Shown: piece after piece, positions 1-7,728 of the stretch | How positions within the stretch are numbered: position 1 is the stretch's first letter | Layout: every line of letters starts with the position of its first letter | Source of the DNA: Jatrophihabitans_A sp035248685 | Lineage (GTDB): Bacteria; Actinomycetota; Actinomycetes; Mycobacteriales; Jatrophihabitantaceae | Assembly: GCA_035248685.1 (NCBI GenBank) | Contig: DATFHF010000051.1 | Coordinates: forward strand, 1-16,476 | DNA length: 16,476 bases | Direction of reading: 5' to 3' | Made by a program: the position numbers and the translations under genes | Notes under the pieces: generated by a model | Seen by the model: the letters and a program-made list of their open reading frames with translations, nothing else | What the model was told of the DNA's origin: nothing | The model's database searches: none

Positions 1-1250
1 CCTTGGGAGTACGCAGCGGTGACCGTGTTGATCAGGTCGTCGTGGCTGACCATCTTGTTGATCACCCGGCGCAGCCGCTCGGACCCGCCCTCGGGCGCGA
101 AGGTGAGCCCCGATCGCCTGCCGTTGCGGGAGAACTCGTTGGCCAGGTCGATGTTGAAGGCGTCCACCCGGGTCGACGGCAGCGACAGCGACACCCTGGA
201 CTGCTCGTACCGGTCGGCTAACTGCTTGGCCAGCGGGCCGATCTCGGAATGGTCGGCCGAGGACAGCGACAGCAGGCCGACCTCCTCGAAGCCGGTGGCG
301 TTCAGGCCCGCCTCGACCATCTCGCCGATGCCCTGCAACGAGCGTTCCCGGACCGGGCGGGTGATCATCCCGGCCTGGCAGAACCGGCAACCCCGGGTAC
401 AGCCGCGGAAAATCTCCACCGACATCCGCTCGTGCACCGACTCGGCCAGCGGAACCAGCGGGGTCTTCGGGTAAGGCCAGGCGTCCAAGTCCAGCACGGT
501 GTGCTTGCGCACCCGGTCCGGCACCCGGTCCCGGTTCGGCCGCACCGACGCCAGCTGGCCGGCGTTCGGTCCACCGGCGGCGAAGTAGCTGACGTCGAAG
601 AAGCGCGGCACGTAAACGCCGCCGGTTTCGGCCAGCCTGGTCAGCAGCTCGTCCCGGCCACCCGGAGATCCCTCAGCCTTGAACTCGGCGATCAGCGCGG
701 TGATCGCGCCGACGATCTGCTCGCCATCACCCAACACCGCGGCGTCCAGGAAATCCGCGATCGGCTCCGGGTTGAAGGCGGCATGCCCGCCGGCCAGCAC
801 AATCGGGTGCCGTTCGTCCCGGTCGGTGGCGTGCAACGGGATGCCGGCTAGATCGAGCGCGGTGAGCAGGTTGGTGTAGCCGAGTTCGGTCGACAGCGAG
901 ATGCCGAACACATCGAAGGCGCCGACCGGACGATGGCCATCGACGGTGAACTGCGGCACGCCGTGCTGGCGCATCAGCCGCTCCAGGTCCGGCCAGACCG
1001 CGTAGCTGCGCTCGGCGAGGGCGTCGGCGCGCTCGTTGAGCACCTCGTAGAGGATCTGCACGCCCTGGTTGGGCAGACCGACCTCGTACGCGTCCGGGTA
1101 CATCAGCGCCCACCGGACGCTCACCGAGTCCCAGTCCTTGCTCCGCGCGTTCAGCTCGCCGCCGACGTACTGGATGGGTTTGCTGACCTGGCTGAGCAAC
1201 GGTTCGAGCCGCGCGAACAAGCTTTCGGGACCAGCACTCACGATTTTCAT
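1..1250 (-). CDS. B12-binding-like radical SAM protein (TIGR03960 type), 3' end cut by window edge
   Basis: The start is the ATG at 1250-1248; about 416 residues are visible and the C-terminus lies beyond position 1. The protein begins MKIVSAGPESLFARLEPLLS. The N-terminal part, to about residue 250, looks like the cobalamin-binding-type fold of this family (segments DAYEVGLPNQGVQILYEVLN, VLAGGHAAFNPEP, VLGDGEQ). The radical SAM iron-sulfur motif CxxxCxxC is complete, with Cys284, Cys288 and Cys291 in RGCTRGCRFCQAG. A later APEGGSERLRRVINK segment fits the radical SAM barrel. The family is widespread in actinobacteria, usually directly after rodA and followed by a TIGR03936/DUF2344 partner and an RNase E/G gene; its reaction is, to my knowledge, not established. 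Here it is separated from rodA by three unrelated genes. The start is divergent from the gene at 1294, only 43 bp away, and has no obvious ribosome-binding site. Family assignment is firm; function is unknown. Confidence 0.9.
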   Translation of the reverse strand, partial: MKIVSAGPESLFARLEPLLSQVSKPIQYVGGELNARSKDWDSVSVRWALMYPDAYEVGLPNQGVQILYEVLNERADALAERSYAVWPDLERLMRQHGVPQFTVDGHRPVGAFDVFGISLSTELGYTNLLTALDLAGIPLHATDRDERHPIVLAGGHAAFNPEPIADFLDAAVLGDGEQIVGAITALIAEFKAEGSPGGRDELLTRLAETGGVYVPRFFDVSYFAAGGPNAGQLASVRPNRDRVPDRVRKHTVLDLDAWPYPKTPLVPLAESVHERMSVEIFRGCTRGCRFCQAGMITRPVRERSLQGIGEMVEAGLNATGFEEVGLLSLSSADHSEIGPLAKQLADRYEQSRVSLSLPSTRVDAFNIDLANEFSRNGRRSGLTFAPEGGSERLRRVINKMVSHDDLINTVTAAYSQ

Positions 1251-1281
1251 GGTACGGGCCGGGTGAGGCCGCCCGAACCGA

Positions 1282-1287
1282 CATACT
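1282..1287 (+). promoter_or_regulatory. Candidate -10 box (CATACT) for the secreted-protein gene
   Basis: CATACT matches four of six bases of TATAAT and ends exactly 6 nt before the GTG at 1294. That spacing would put the transcription start at or next to the start codon, giving a leaderless mRNA, which is common in actinobacteria. I see no convincing -35 box. No ribosome-binding site is visible before the GTG, which agrees with leaderless initiation. This is inference from spacing only. Confidence 0.3.
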
Positions 1288-1293
1288 TGGCAG

Positions 1294-2307
1294 GTGCGAC
1301 CAGCCTCGCGATCGCGAACGGTGGCCGGCAGCCTCGCGATGGCGGTGCTGGCCACTTCGGCCGCGGCCTGCACCGCCGGTGTCGGAGCGGCGACGGCCGG
1401 CACCGTGCATCCGGTGGACCGACCGGCGCCGGTGCGGATCACCCGGATACCGCTATCGCCGCCCAGGCCGCCCTTCGGCTGGGCCGGCATCGCCGGCTGC
1501 CAGCTGTTTCCGGTCGACAACCCATGGCGCCAGGACATCTCGCACACCCCGGTCAATCCCCGTTCGGCGGCCTGGGTGGCCAGCATCGGCACTGGCCGGT
1601 TCCTGCACCCGGACTTCGGCTCCAACCCGTCCTACGGCATCCCGTACAGCGTGGTGCCGGCGAGCCAGCCGAAAGTCGCCGTCCGGTTCACCGCCTACGG
1701 CGACGAGAGCGACCCCGGGCCCTATCCGATCCCCACCAGCGCCCGAATCGAGGCCGGCGGTGACGCGCACGTGCTGGTGGCCTCCGGCGACTGCCACCTG
1801 TACGAGCTGTACGGAGCGGCCCGCAGCGGTAGCGGCTGGACCGCCCAATCCGGCGCGATCTTCGACCTCAGGTCGAACGCGCTACGCCCGGCCGGCTGGA
1901 CCTCGGCCGACGCCGCCGGCCTGCCGATCCTGCCCGGCCTGGTCCGCCGGGACGAGGTGCTGACCGGGCACATCAACCACGCCCTGCGGTTCACGGTGGC
2001 CACCACCCAGCGCGGTTATATCAGCCCGGCCACCCACCAGGCCGGCTCGACCACCGACCCGAACGTCCCGCCGATGGGCGCCAGGTTCCGGTTGAAGGCG
2101 TCCTTCGACCTGAGCGGCTACCACGGCGCGGCCCTGGTCGTCCTGCAATGCCTCAAGACCTACGGCATGTTCGTCGCCGACAACGGCTCGAACTGGTTCC
2201 TGTCCGGGGCCACCGACAGCCAATGGGACGACGCGGATCTCGACCAGCTCAAGTCGGTGCCCGGCTCGGCCTTCGAGGCAGTGGACACCGGGCCGGTGCA
2301 TTCCTGA
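1294..2307 (+). CDS. Conserved secreted (probable lipo-) protein of unknown function, 337 aa
   Basis: The start is GTG. An N-terminal signal is clear: arginines in the first 8 residues, a hydrophobic stretch at about 10-25, then the small-residue run TSAAAC ending at Cys26. This fits a permissive lipobox, so the mature protein may be lipid-anchored on the outer face of the membrane; plain secretion is the alternative. The body is one globular domain with three cysteines (69, 167, 286) and strongly patterned segments such as NPWRQDIS (77-84), YGDESDPGPYPIP (135-147), the GAIFDLRSNALRPAGWTSAD region (187-206) and FVADNGSNWF (293-302). I recall similar hypothetical secreted proteins with these same segments in actinobacteria and other soil bacteria, but no assigned function. 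The gene ends 9 bp before the end of the convergent CGNR gene, leaving no room for a separate terminator. The coding region is secure; the role is unknown. Confidence 0.85.
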   Translation: MRPASRSRTVAGSLAMAVLATSAAACTAGVGAATAGTVHPVDRPAPVRITRIPLSPPRPPFGWAGIAGCQLFPVDNPWRQDISHTPVNPRSAAWVASIGTGRFLHPDFGSNPSYGIPYSVVPASQPKVAVRFTAYGDESDPGPYPIPTSARIEAGGDAHVLVASGDCHLYELYGAARSGSGWTAQSGAIFDLRSNALRPAGWTSADAAGLPILPGLVRRDEVLTGHINHALRFTVATTQRGYISPATHQAGSTTDPNVPPMGARFRLKASFDLSGYHGAALVVLQCLKTYGMFVADNGSNWFLSGATDSQWDDADLDQLKSVPGSAFEAVDTGPVHS

Positions 2308-2316
2308 CCGACGGGA

Positions 2317-2850
2317 TCAGCGGCGGCGCGCCCGGTAGGCAGCCACATTGGCTCGGTTGCCGCAGGACGTGCCGCAGAACCGGCGGGAGCGGTTTTTCGA
2401 TAGGTCGATGTAGACGTCCTGGCAGTCCTCACCACCACAGATCCGAAGCCGGCTGAGCTCGTCGCTGCGGATAACGTCGGCCATCGCCATCGCGGCCTCC
2501 ACCGCCATCCGCTCGGCCAGCGGCGCATCCATCGGGACGGCATGGATGTGATAGTCCAGCTGATCGTGTTTTACCAGCTGCGGTAGCGCATGGGCGCCCT
2601 GAAGTACCCGGTTGACGATCTCCACCGCGGTGTCCTTGTCGACCGCCCAGAACTGTTCCAGGGTGGGCCGCAGGTCCCGCACCGCGGCCAGCTCCTCGGC
2701 CGAGTCACTACGGATGCCGGTCCACTGCCAGGTCCGGGCGAACTCGTCCAACTGCGCGCCGGTGGTGAGCTCGTCTTCCTCGCCACGACAGGTGTTTACC
2801 AGGGCCGCGGCAGCGGCCAACGCCAGTTCGGTGTCAGGAGCAAAAACCAT
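2317..2850 (-). CDS. CGNR zinc-finger (ABATE-type) putative transcriptional regulator
   Basis: A 177-residue protein. The C-terminus carries the zf-CGNR signature: Cys138 and Cys143 (CGGEDC), then Cys159 and Cys163 with CGNR at 163-166, followed by a basic tail (AYRARRR). These four cysteines should bind one zinc ion. The N-terminal ~130 residues are helical and match the ABATE region, proposed to be a stress-responsive ligand- or partner-sensing part in this family. The start is well supported: AGGAG lies 5 nt before the ATG at 2850-2848. It is transcribed away from the EamA transporter gene, and an inverted repeat lies between them, so it probably controls itself and the transporter. That regulatory link is inferred from arrangement. 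The family lacks a well-defined ligand. Length is typical for the family. Confidence 0.9.
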   Translation of the reverse strand: MVFAPDTELALAAAAALVNTCRGEEDELTTGAQLDEFARTWQWTGIRSDSAEELAAVRDLRPTLEQFWAVDKDTAVEIVNRVLQGAHALPQLVKHDQLDYHIHAVPMDAPLAERMAVEAAMAMADVIRSDELSRLRICGGEDCQDVYIDLSKNRSRRFCGTSCGNRANVAAYRARRR

Positions 2851-2888
2851 GTTGACTCCTTACGCGGCATGGTCTAGCGTCCCAAGTA

Positions 2889-2920
2889 TGTAATGAGCAT
2901 AGCTCAGAACAGTCATTACA
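2889..2920. promoter_or_regulatory. Inverted repeat TGTAATGA-N16-TCATTACA, probable operator between CGNR and EamA genes
   Basis: The left half-site TGTAATGA (2889-2896) and the right half-site TCATTACA (2913-2920) are perfect reverse complements separated by 16 bp. A second, offset inverted repeat, TGAGC-ATA-GCTCA (2894-2906), overlaps the left half. The stretch is AT-rich within GC-rich surroundings. On the minus strand TATGCT (2901-2896) could be a -10 box for the CGNR gene, with TTGTGT (2923-2918) as a weak -35 at 16 bp spacing, so both half-sites would lie on that promoter. On the plus strand TTGACT (2852-2857) and TAGCGT (2875-2880), 17 bp apart, are a possible promoter for the transporter. 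The palindromes are visible directly; their use by the CGNR protein is inference. Confidence 0.5.
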
Positions 2921-2938
2921 CAATGAACGGACTTCACC

Positions 2939-3922
2939 ATGCAGACTACGTACCGGCAGCGTTCCGGCCTCGGCACCGCGGTGCTGTCGGCGGCCGCGTT
3001 CGGCACCTCCGGCTCGTTCGCCACTGCCCTGATCGGCTCCGGCTGGTCCCCGGCCGCGGCGGTGACGGCCCGGCTGCTGATTGCGGCCACCGTCTTGACC
3101 CTGCCGGCGCTGATGCTGCTGCGTGGCCGGTTCGCGATGCTGGTTCGGCAGGCCAGCGCGATCACCGGCTTCGGCGTGATAGCCATCGCCGCCGCCCAGC
3201 TGTGCTACTTCAACGCTGTCGCGCGGCTGTCGGTCGGGGTCGCGCTATTGCTGAAATACCTCGGCATCCTGCTGGTGGTCGGTTGGCTCTGGCTACGGCA
3301 CGGGCATCGGCCACGCCGGCTGACCGTGACCGGCGCGGTCGCGGCGATCATCGGGCTCGGGCTGGTGCTGGACGTGACCGGCAGCCATCACCTCGATCCG
3401 ATCGGGGTGCTCTGGGGGCTCGGTGCGGCGGTAGGGCTGGCGGTGTACTTCGTGGTTTCGGCAAAGGCCGAGGACACGCTGCCGTCGATCCCGATGGCCT
3501 GGGCCGGCATGGCGGTCGGCTGCATCAGCCTGTTGGCCGCTGGCCTGGCCGGCGTGGTCCCGTTGCGGTTCAGCTCGCAGGATGTGGTGTTCCTGCACCA
3601 CCACACCAGCTGGCTGGTGCCGATGCTCGGCATCGCACTGATCGCGGCGGTATTCGCCTACACCGCCGGTATCTCGGCGGCCCGCTCGCTGGGCGCCAAG
3701 TTCGCCTCATTCGTCGGGCTGAGCGAGGTGTTGTTCGCGGTGCTGTTCGCCTGGTTACTGCTCGGCCAACTGCCGGGTCCCTTGCAGATCCTCGGTGGCG
3801 CGTTCATCGTCGCCGGGGTGGCGCTGGTGCACCTCGACGAGCTCAGCGCCGATCGTGCACCTTCTGCCGGCTCTGAACCGGAAGAAATTGCACAATCGAG
3901 GATTGGCGCGGCAGCTAGGTAG
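2939..3922 (+). CDS. EamA/DMT-family membrane transporter
   Basis: A 327-residue protein with about ten hydrophobic segments and the internal two-fold repeat typical of the drug/metabolite transporter superfamily. The first half opens with the AAFGTSGSFA segment and contains RLSVGVALLLKYLGILLVV. The second half contains AGISAARSLGAKFASFVGLSEVLFAVLFAWLLLGQ, the usual second EamA signature, and ends in a polar tail. Such proteins export or import small metabolites or amino acids; the substrate cannot be told from sequence. The ATG at 2939 has only a weak GGA 7 nt upstream, but the protein begins just before the first membrane helix, as expected. It is divergent from the CGNR regulator and probably under its control. 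The last 8 bp overlap the end of rodA on the other strand. Confidence 0.9.
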   Translation: MQTTYRQRSGLGTAVLSAAAFGTSGSFATALIGSGWSPAAAVTARLLIAATVLTLPALMLLRGRFAMLVRQASAITGFGVIAIAAAQLCYFNAVARLSVGVALLLKYLGILLVVGWLWLRHGHRPRRLTVTGAVAAIIGLGLVLDVTGSHHLDPIGVLWGLGAAVGLAVYFVVSAKAEDTLPSIPMAWAGMAVGCISLLAAGLAGVVPLRFSSQDVVFLHHHTSWLVPMLGIALIAAVFAYTAGISAARSLGAKFASFVGLSEVLFAVLFAWLLLGQLPGPLQILGGAFIVAGVALVHLDELSADRAPSAGSEPEEIAQSRIGAAAR

Positions 3923-5075
3923 GTGTCCGACGATGGATCGCCTGGAGCAGGCCGAGCGCCAGCCCCTGGGCGAACATCGAGGAGCCGCCGTAGGACACGA
4001 ACGGCAGCGGCAGCCCGGTGACCGGGGTCAGCCCCAGGTTCATGCCGATGTTCTGGAACGCCTGGAAGCCGATCCAGCACACGATGCCGGCCGCCACCAG
4101 TCGTTGCGCCCCGCTCGCCTGGGCGGCGATCCGCAGCCCGCGCCAGAGCACCACCGCGAACAGTCCGATAATGGCCGCCGAACCGAGGAATCCTAGCTCC
4201 TCACCGGCCACCGAGAACACGAAGTCGGTTTGCTGCTCCGGGACGAACGCCCCTCGGGTCTGCGCGCCGTGGAACAGCCCCTGGCCGAACAGCCCCCCGT
4301 GCGCGATCGCGATGTGGGCCTGGGTGATGTTGTAGGCCACGCCCTGCGGATCTCGGCCGGGGTGGGCGAAGGCGGCGAACCTGGCCAGCTGGTAGTCGGC
4401 CAGCACGCCGGCCCGAATGGCGAGGATGGAGCCGAGCACCCCGAGCAGCAGCAAGGCCGCGATCCACAACGCCCGGACGCCGGCGGCGATCAGCACGCCG
4501 AGGGTGGCGGCCAGCAGCACCAGCGCCGAGCCGAGATCCGGTTGCAGCATGATCAAACCCAGCGGCGGCAGCACCAGCAGCCCGGCCGCGACCAACTCCC
4601 GACCGGACGGCGCGACACCGGCCCGTCGTTCGGCTGCTCGCTGGGCGAACAGCACCGCCAGCGCGGTGATCAGCCCGAGCTTGGCGAACTCGGCCGGCTG
4701 GATCTCGAAGCCGCCGCCGAGCACGATCCAGGCGTGCGCGCCGTTGATGGTGGAGCCGATCACGAAGACCGCCAGCAGCCCGACCAGGCTGGCCAGGTAG
4801 AGCAGCGGTGCGATCAGCCGCAGCATCCTGGCATCGATGCGCGCCGCGCCGAGTAGCAGGACGGCACCGAGCGCGGTGTTCAACAGGTGCTTGGCCAGGT
4901 AGGTCTGCGGATTGCCGCCGGTTTCGGCCAGCCTGGTCCGGGTCGCCGACCAGACCAGCAGCGCGCCGATCAGGCAGAGCGCCAGCGCGGCGCCGAGCAG
5001 CAGCAGGTCGTAGGACCGCAACCGGCGGGAGTCGGCGACCGCGCCCAGCCGGGGCCGGGCCAATGCCAGCGTCAC
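3915..5075 (-). CDS. rodA: RodA, SEDS-family peptidoglycan glycosyltransferase
   Basis: A 386-residue integral membrane protein with about ten transmembrane helices. It polymerises lipid II into glycan strands for lateral wall growth, working as a complex with the PBP2 transpeptidase encoded just upstream. SEDS landmarks are present: the conserved Trp of NGAHAW (Trp116), QPAEFAK (126-132), QPDLGSALV (178-186), and QTDFVFSVAGEELGF (282-296) with the probable catalytic Asp284. The C-terminal PLPFVSYGGSS signature is also intact. The start is GTG at 5075, overlapping the mrdA stop as GTGA, so translation is probably coupled. FtsW is the alternative paralogue, but pairing with mrdA and mreBCD argues for RodA. 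The 3' end overlaps the convergent transporter gene. Confidence 0.95.
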   Translation of the reverse strand: MTLALARPRLGAVADSRRLRSYDLLLLGAALALCLIGALLVWSATRTRLAETGGNPQTYLAKHLLNTALGAVLLLGAARIDARMLRLIAPLLYLASLVGLLAVFVIGSTINGAHAWIVLGGGFEIQPAEFAKLGLITALAVLFAQRAAERRAGVAPSGRELVAAGLLVLPPLGLIMLQPDLGSALVLLAATLGVLIAAGVRALWIAALLLLGVLGSILAIRAGVLADYQLARFAAFAHPGRDPQGVAYNITQAHIAIAHGGLFGQGLFHGAQTRGAFVPEQQTDFVFSVAGEELGFLGSAAIIGLFAVVLWRGLRIAAQASGAQRLVAAGIVCWIGFQAFQNIGMNLGLTPVTGLPLPFVSYGGSSMFAQGLALGLLQAIHRRTPT

Positions 5076-7192
5076 TGGGATGCCGCCCGGACGATGCCGG
5101 CCGGCGGCAACGATCGGGCCGGCCGCGCGCCGGGCAGTACCGAAGCGCCGGTAGCACCGAGCAGGCCCTCCCAGATCTTGCGGGACATCGGGGCCGCGGC
5201 CGACGCGCCGGTGCCGGCCTGCTCAACCATGCCGACCACCACGAACCGGGCGGTGCTCGGCGCGGCCCCAGGCTGCACCGGGCCCCAGGACGCCAACCAC
5301 GAGGTGTCCTGCTTGCCGTACACCTCAGCGGTGCCGGTCTTGCCGCCGATCAGCGTCTGGATCGGCGAACCGTCGAAGGCCAGCGCGCCGGAGACCACGT
5401 GATTGGCCTGAAAATGCAGGGAATCACCGAAGTAGCGCAGGTAGCTGGCAGGCACCGGCACCTTGCGCGCCACCGCCGGGGTGATGGTGCGGATCAGCTT
5501 GCCGGTGCTGTCATACACCCCCCAGCCGATGGTCGGCCGGTACAGCGTGCCGCCGTTGACCATCGCGGAGTACGCCAGCGCGAGCTGCAACGGCGACAGC
5601 GTGGTGTCGCCTTGACCGATCGCGGTGTCGGCATTGTTGCCGGCGAAGAACCGCCAGCCGTCGGTGCAGTTCTCCGACGCCAGCTGGCTGAGGTAAGCCC
5701 GCTCGGCGCGGTTTGCCACGTCCGGATAACCCTTCTTGGCCGCGGCGCAGTAGTCGGACTTGTTGGCCTGCCACAGCGCCAACCGGTTCTCCCGGTCGCC
5801 GATCGAACCGCTGGCCTGCTCATCGGCGGGCAGGTCCACGCCCGGAGCGGTGGCCACCCCGAAGGCGGCGGCCATCCGCTGCAAGGTCTCGCGCGGCTTC
5901 TGCCCGGCTTCGATCCTGGCCTGGTCGGCGTCCCACTCGGCCACCGCCGGGGCGTAGAAGAACGTGTCGCAGGAGACTTGCAGTGCCGTTCTCAGGTCGA
6001 TCGGGCCGCCGAAGGACTCCGAGTCGAAGTTGGTCTTGGTCCGGCCGTCCACGTTCAGCGAGCCGGGGCACGGGTAGCTGCCGTCAGTGCTGATGGCTCC
6101 GCTGGTCAGGTCGTCGGACGTGCTGATCAGCTTGAAGGTCGAACCCGGGGCGTAGGCGCCGGCGATGGCGCGCCCGACCAGCGGGTCGTCGGCCTGAGGA
6201 GCGGTCAGCTTCTGATAGTCGGCTGCCGAGATGCCCCCGGTGAAAAGCGCCGGGTCGTAGCTCGGGTAGCTGGCCGCGGCGAGGATCCGGCCGGTGTGCG
6301 GATCCATCACCACCACCGCGCCGGAGCTGGCCGGCTTGCCCTTGGCCCGAGACGCCTGGATCTGCTCAGCCAGCGCCTGCTCGGCCAGCCGCTGCACGTT
6401 CGTGTCGATGCTGGTCACCAAGGTGTCACCAGGCTGGGCGGGCACCGCGGTGGCATCGCCGACCGGCTCGCCGCGGGCATCGAGTTCAACCTGCTGCTGG
6501 CCGTCCACGCCGCGCAGCACCGAGTCGTAGAACTCCTCCAGTCCGCTGCGGCCGATGGTGTCCGCGTCCAGCAGGGCCCGGTTCGCCTGCTGGTCGGCCG
6601 CGCTAACCGCGCCGGTGTAGCCGAGCAGGTGGGCGGCCAGCATGCCGCCCGGGTAGCTCAGCACGGTCTGCTCCTGGATGGAGACGCCGGGGAACTGCTC
6701 GGCGTGTTCGGAGATGGCCAGCACCACGGCCGGATCCACCGCCAGCGCTACCGGGACCGGTTGGTACGGCTCGCCGGTCCAGCACGGGGCCGGCACCTGC
6801 ACCCCGCACGGGGTGATTTCCCGGCGCAGGTCGGCCGCGCTGATATGCAGGATCGGCGCGAGCCGGGCCAGCACCGACGCGCCCTGGTCGTCCTGCGCTT
6901 GCAGCGCCGACCGGTCGACGATGACCACATGGGTGTCCTGGTTGCCGACCAGCACCCGGCCGCGGGAGTCCAGGATCGCCCCGCGCGGCGCCGGCACCGG
7001 GTAGCTCGCCAAGTGGGTGAGACCGGCCGACTGCTGCGGCTTGTGCGGGTCGATCAGTTGGACGAACGCCAGCCGGGCAACCAAGGTCAGCAGCAATGAG
7101 CCGAGCAGCAGCCGCAGCACCGAAAGCCGGCGGCGCTGTTCAGCCTTTCGCCGGAGCGGTGCGGCCTGGCGGCGGAAACCGGACGACGACAT
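5072..7192 (-). CDS. mrdA: Penicillin-binding protein 2, elongation transpeptidase
   Basis: A 706-residue class B penicillin-binding protein that cross-links peptidoglycan during elongation, as the partner of RodA. After a basic cytoplasmic start there is one membrane anchor (about 24-47), then the dimerisation/pedestal region, then the transpeptidase domain. Catalytic motifs: STFK with nucleophile Ser351 and Lys354; SCD at 407-409 in the SxN position, an SxD form I recall as usual in PBP2 proteins; and KTG at 618-620. The start is the ATG at 7192, which shares a base with the mreD stop (TGATG). The reading frame stays open for another ~180 codons upstream, but that part lies over mreD and has no PBP-like content. 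The stop overlaps the rodA start. Confidence 0.95.
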   Translation of the reverse strand: MSSSGFRRQAAPLRRKAEQRRRLSVLRLLLGSLLLTLVARLAFVQLIDPHKPQQSAGLTHLASYPVPAPRGAILDSRGRVLVGNQDTHVVIVDRSALQAQDDQGASVLARLAPILHISAADLRREITPCGVQVPAPCWTGEPYQPVPVALAVDPAVVLAISEHAEQFPGVSIQEQTVLSYPGGMLAAHLLGYTGAVSAADQQANRALLDADTIGRSGLEEFYDSVLRGVDGQQQVELDARGEPVGDATAVPAQPGDTLVTSIDTNVQRLAEQALAEQIQASRAKGKPASSGAVVVMDPHTGRILAAASYPSYDPALFTGGISAADYQKLTAPQADDPLVGRAIAGAYAPGSTFKLISTSDDLTSGAISTDGSYPCPGSLNVDGRTKTNFDSESFGGPIDLRTALQVSCDTFFYAPAVAEWDADQARIEAGQKPRETLQRMAAAFGVATAPGVDLPADEQASGSIGDRENRLALWQANKSDYCAAAKKGYPDVANRAERAYLSQLASENCTDGWRFFAGNNADTAIGQGDTTLSPLQLALAYSAMVNGGTLYRPTIGWGVYDSTGKLIRTITPAVARKVPVPASYLRYFGDSLHFQANHVVSGALAFDGSPIQTLIGGKTGTAEVYGKQDTSWLASWGPVQPGAAPSTARFVVVGMVEQAGTGASAAAPMSRKIWEGLLGATGASVLPGARPARSLPPAGIVRAASQ

Positions 7193-7728
7193 CAGCGGCC
7201 CCCGACCGGCAGGCTGACCGGTCGCGGCGCCCGGATGCCCTGGGTCCGCAGCAGGCCCCGCACCACCGGCACCAGCACCAGGCCGAGCAACGCATCGGCC
7301 AGGCCGACCGGCACCATCGTCCGGACAGCGACCGCGACGGTGGCTGCATGCGAACCGAGGATCGCCAACAGGGTGCCGAGCGCCACCGAGCTGAGCGCGG
7401 CCAGCAGTGCGGCCAGCGCTGCCACCGCCCGGGTGCGATAGCCGCGCTGGGTGGCCATACCGCCCAACACCCCGGCCAGCAGGCCGGCGGCCAGCCAGCA
7501 CAGCGCCTGCGCGCCGGCCGGGTGGTCCGAGCCCAGGTCGGCCAGCAGGCCGGTCGCGAACCCGAAGCCCATGCCGATGCCGGGTCCGGCGTAGATGCCC
7601 ACCACGATCACCAGCAGCGCCGGCAGTGAGACCGGCACCGGAAAGGTCAGCGGTCCGATCAGGGTGGCCTGCAGCAGCAGCGCGGTGAGCATGCCGGCGA
7701 CCGCGGCGGCCAGCCGGGACACCGTCAT
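7192..7728 (-). CDS. mreD: Rod shape-determining protein MreD
   Basis: A 178-residue, very hydrophobic protein with about five to six transmembrane helices, including the conserved-looking GIYAGPGIGMGFGFATGLLADL stretch (44-65), where glycines and the acidic residue are typical of MreD. It bridges MreC and the elongation synthase in the membrane. The ATG at 7728 overlaps the mreC stop as ATGA, and the stop shares a base with the mrdA start. Sequence conservation in this family is low, so identification rests on length, topology and its position between mreC and mrdA. The polar C-terminal tail is cytoplasmic by prediction. Confidence 0.9.
   Translation of the reverse strand: MTVSRLAAAVAGMLTALLLQATLIGPLTFPVPVSLPALLVIVVGIYAGPGIGMGFGFATGLLADLGSDHPAGAQALCWLAAGLLAGVLGGMATQRGYRTRAVAALAALLAALSSVALGTLLAILGSHAATVAVAVRTMVPVGLADALLGLVLVPVVRGLLRTQGIRAPRPVSLPVGGR

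Noticed and set aside
1453..1848. Minus-strand open frame of 131 codons inside the secreted-protein gene
   Set aside because: It is a reverse shadow of the coding strand with no start signal and no family resemblance.
2893..3876. Second plus-strand frame of similar length over the EamA gene
   Set aside because: The product is Arg/Gly/His-rich with no membrane segments, whereas the overlapping frame encodes a complete ten-helix transporter.
4808..7099. Long plus-strand open frame of 763 codons opposite mrdA
   Set aside because: It mirrors the mrdA coding strand in GC-rich DNA, has Arg/Gly/His-rich low-order content and no recognisable domain, while mrdA on the other strand has all catalytic motifs.
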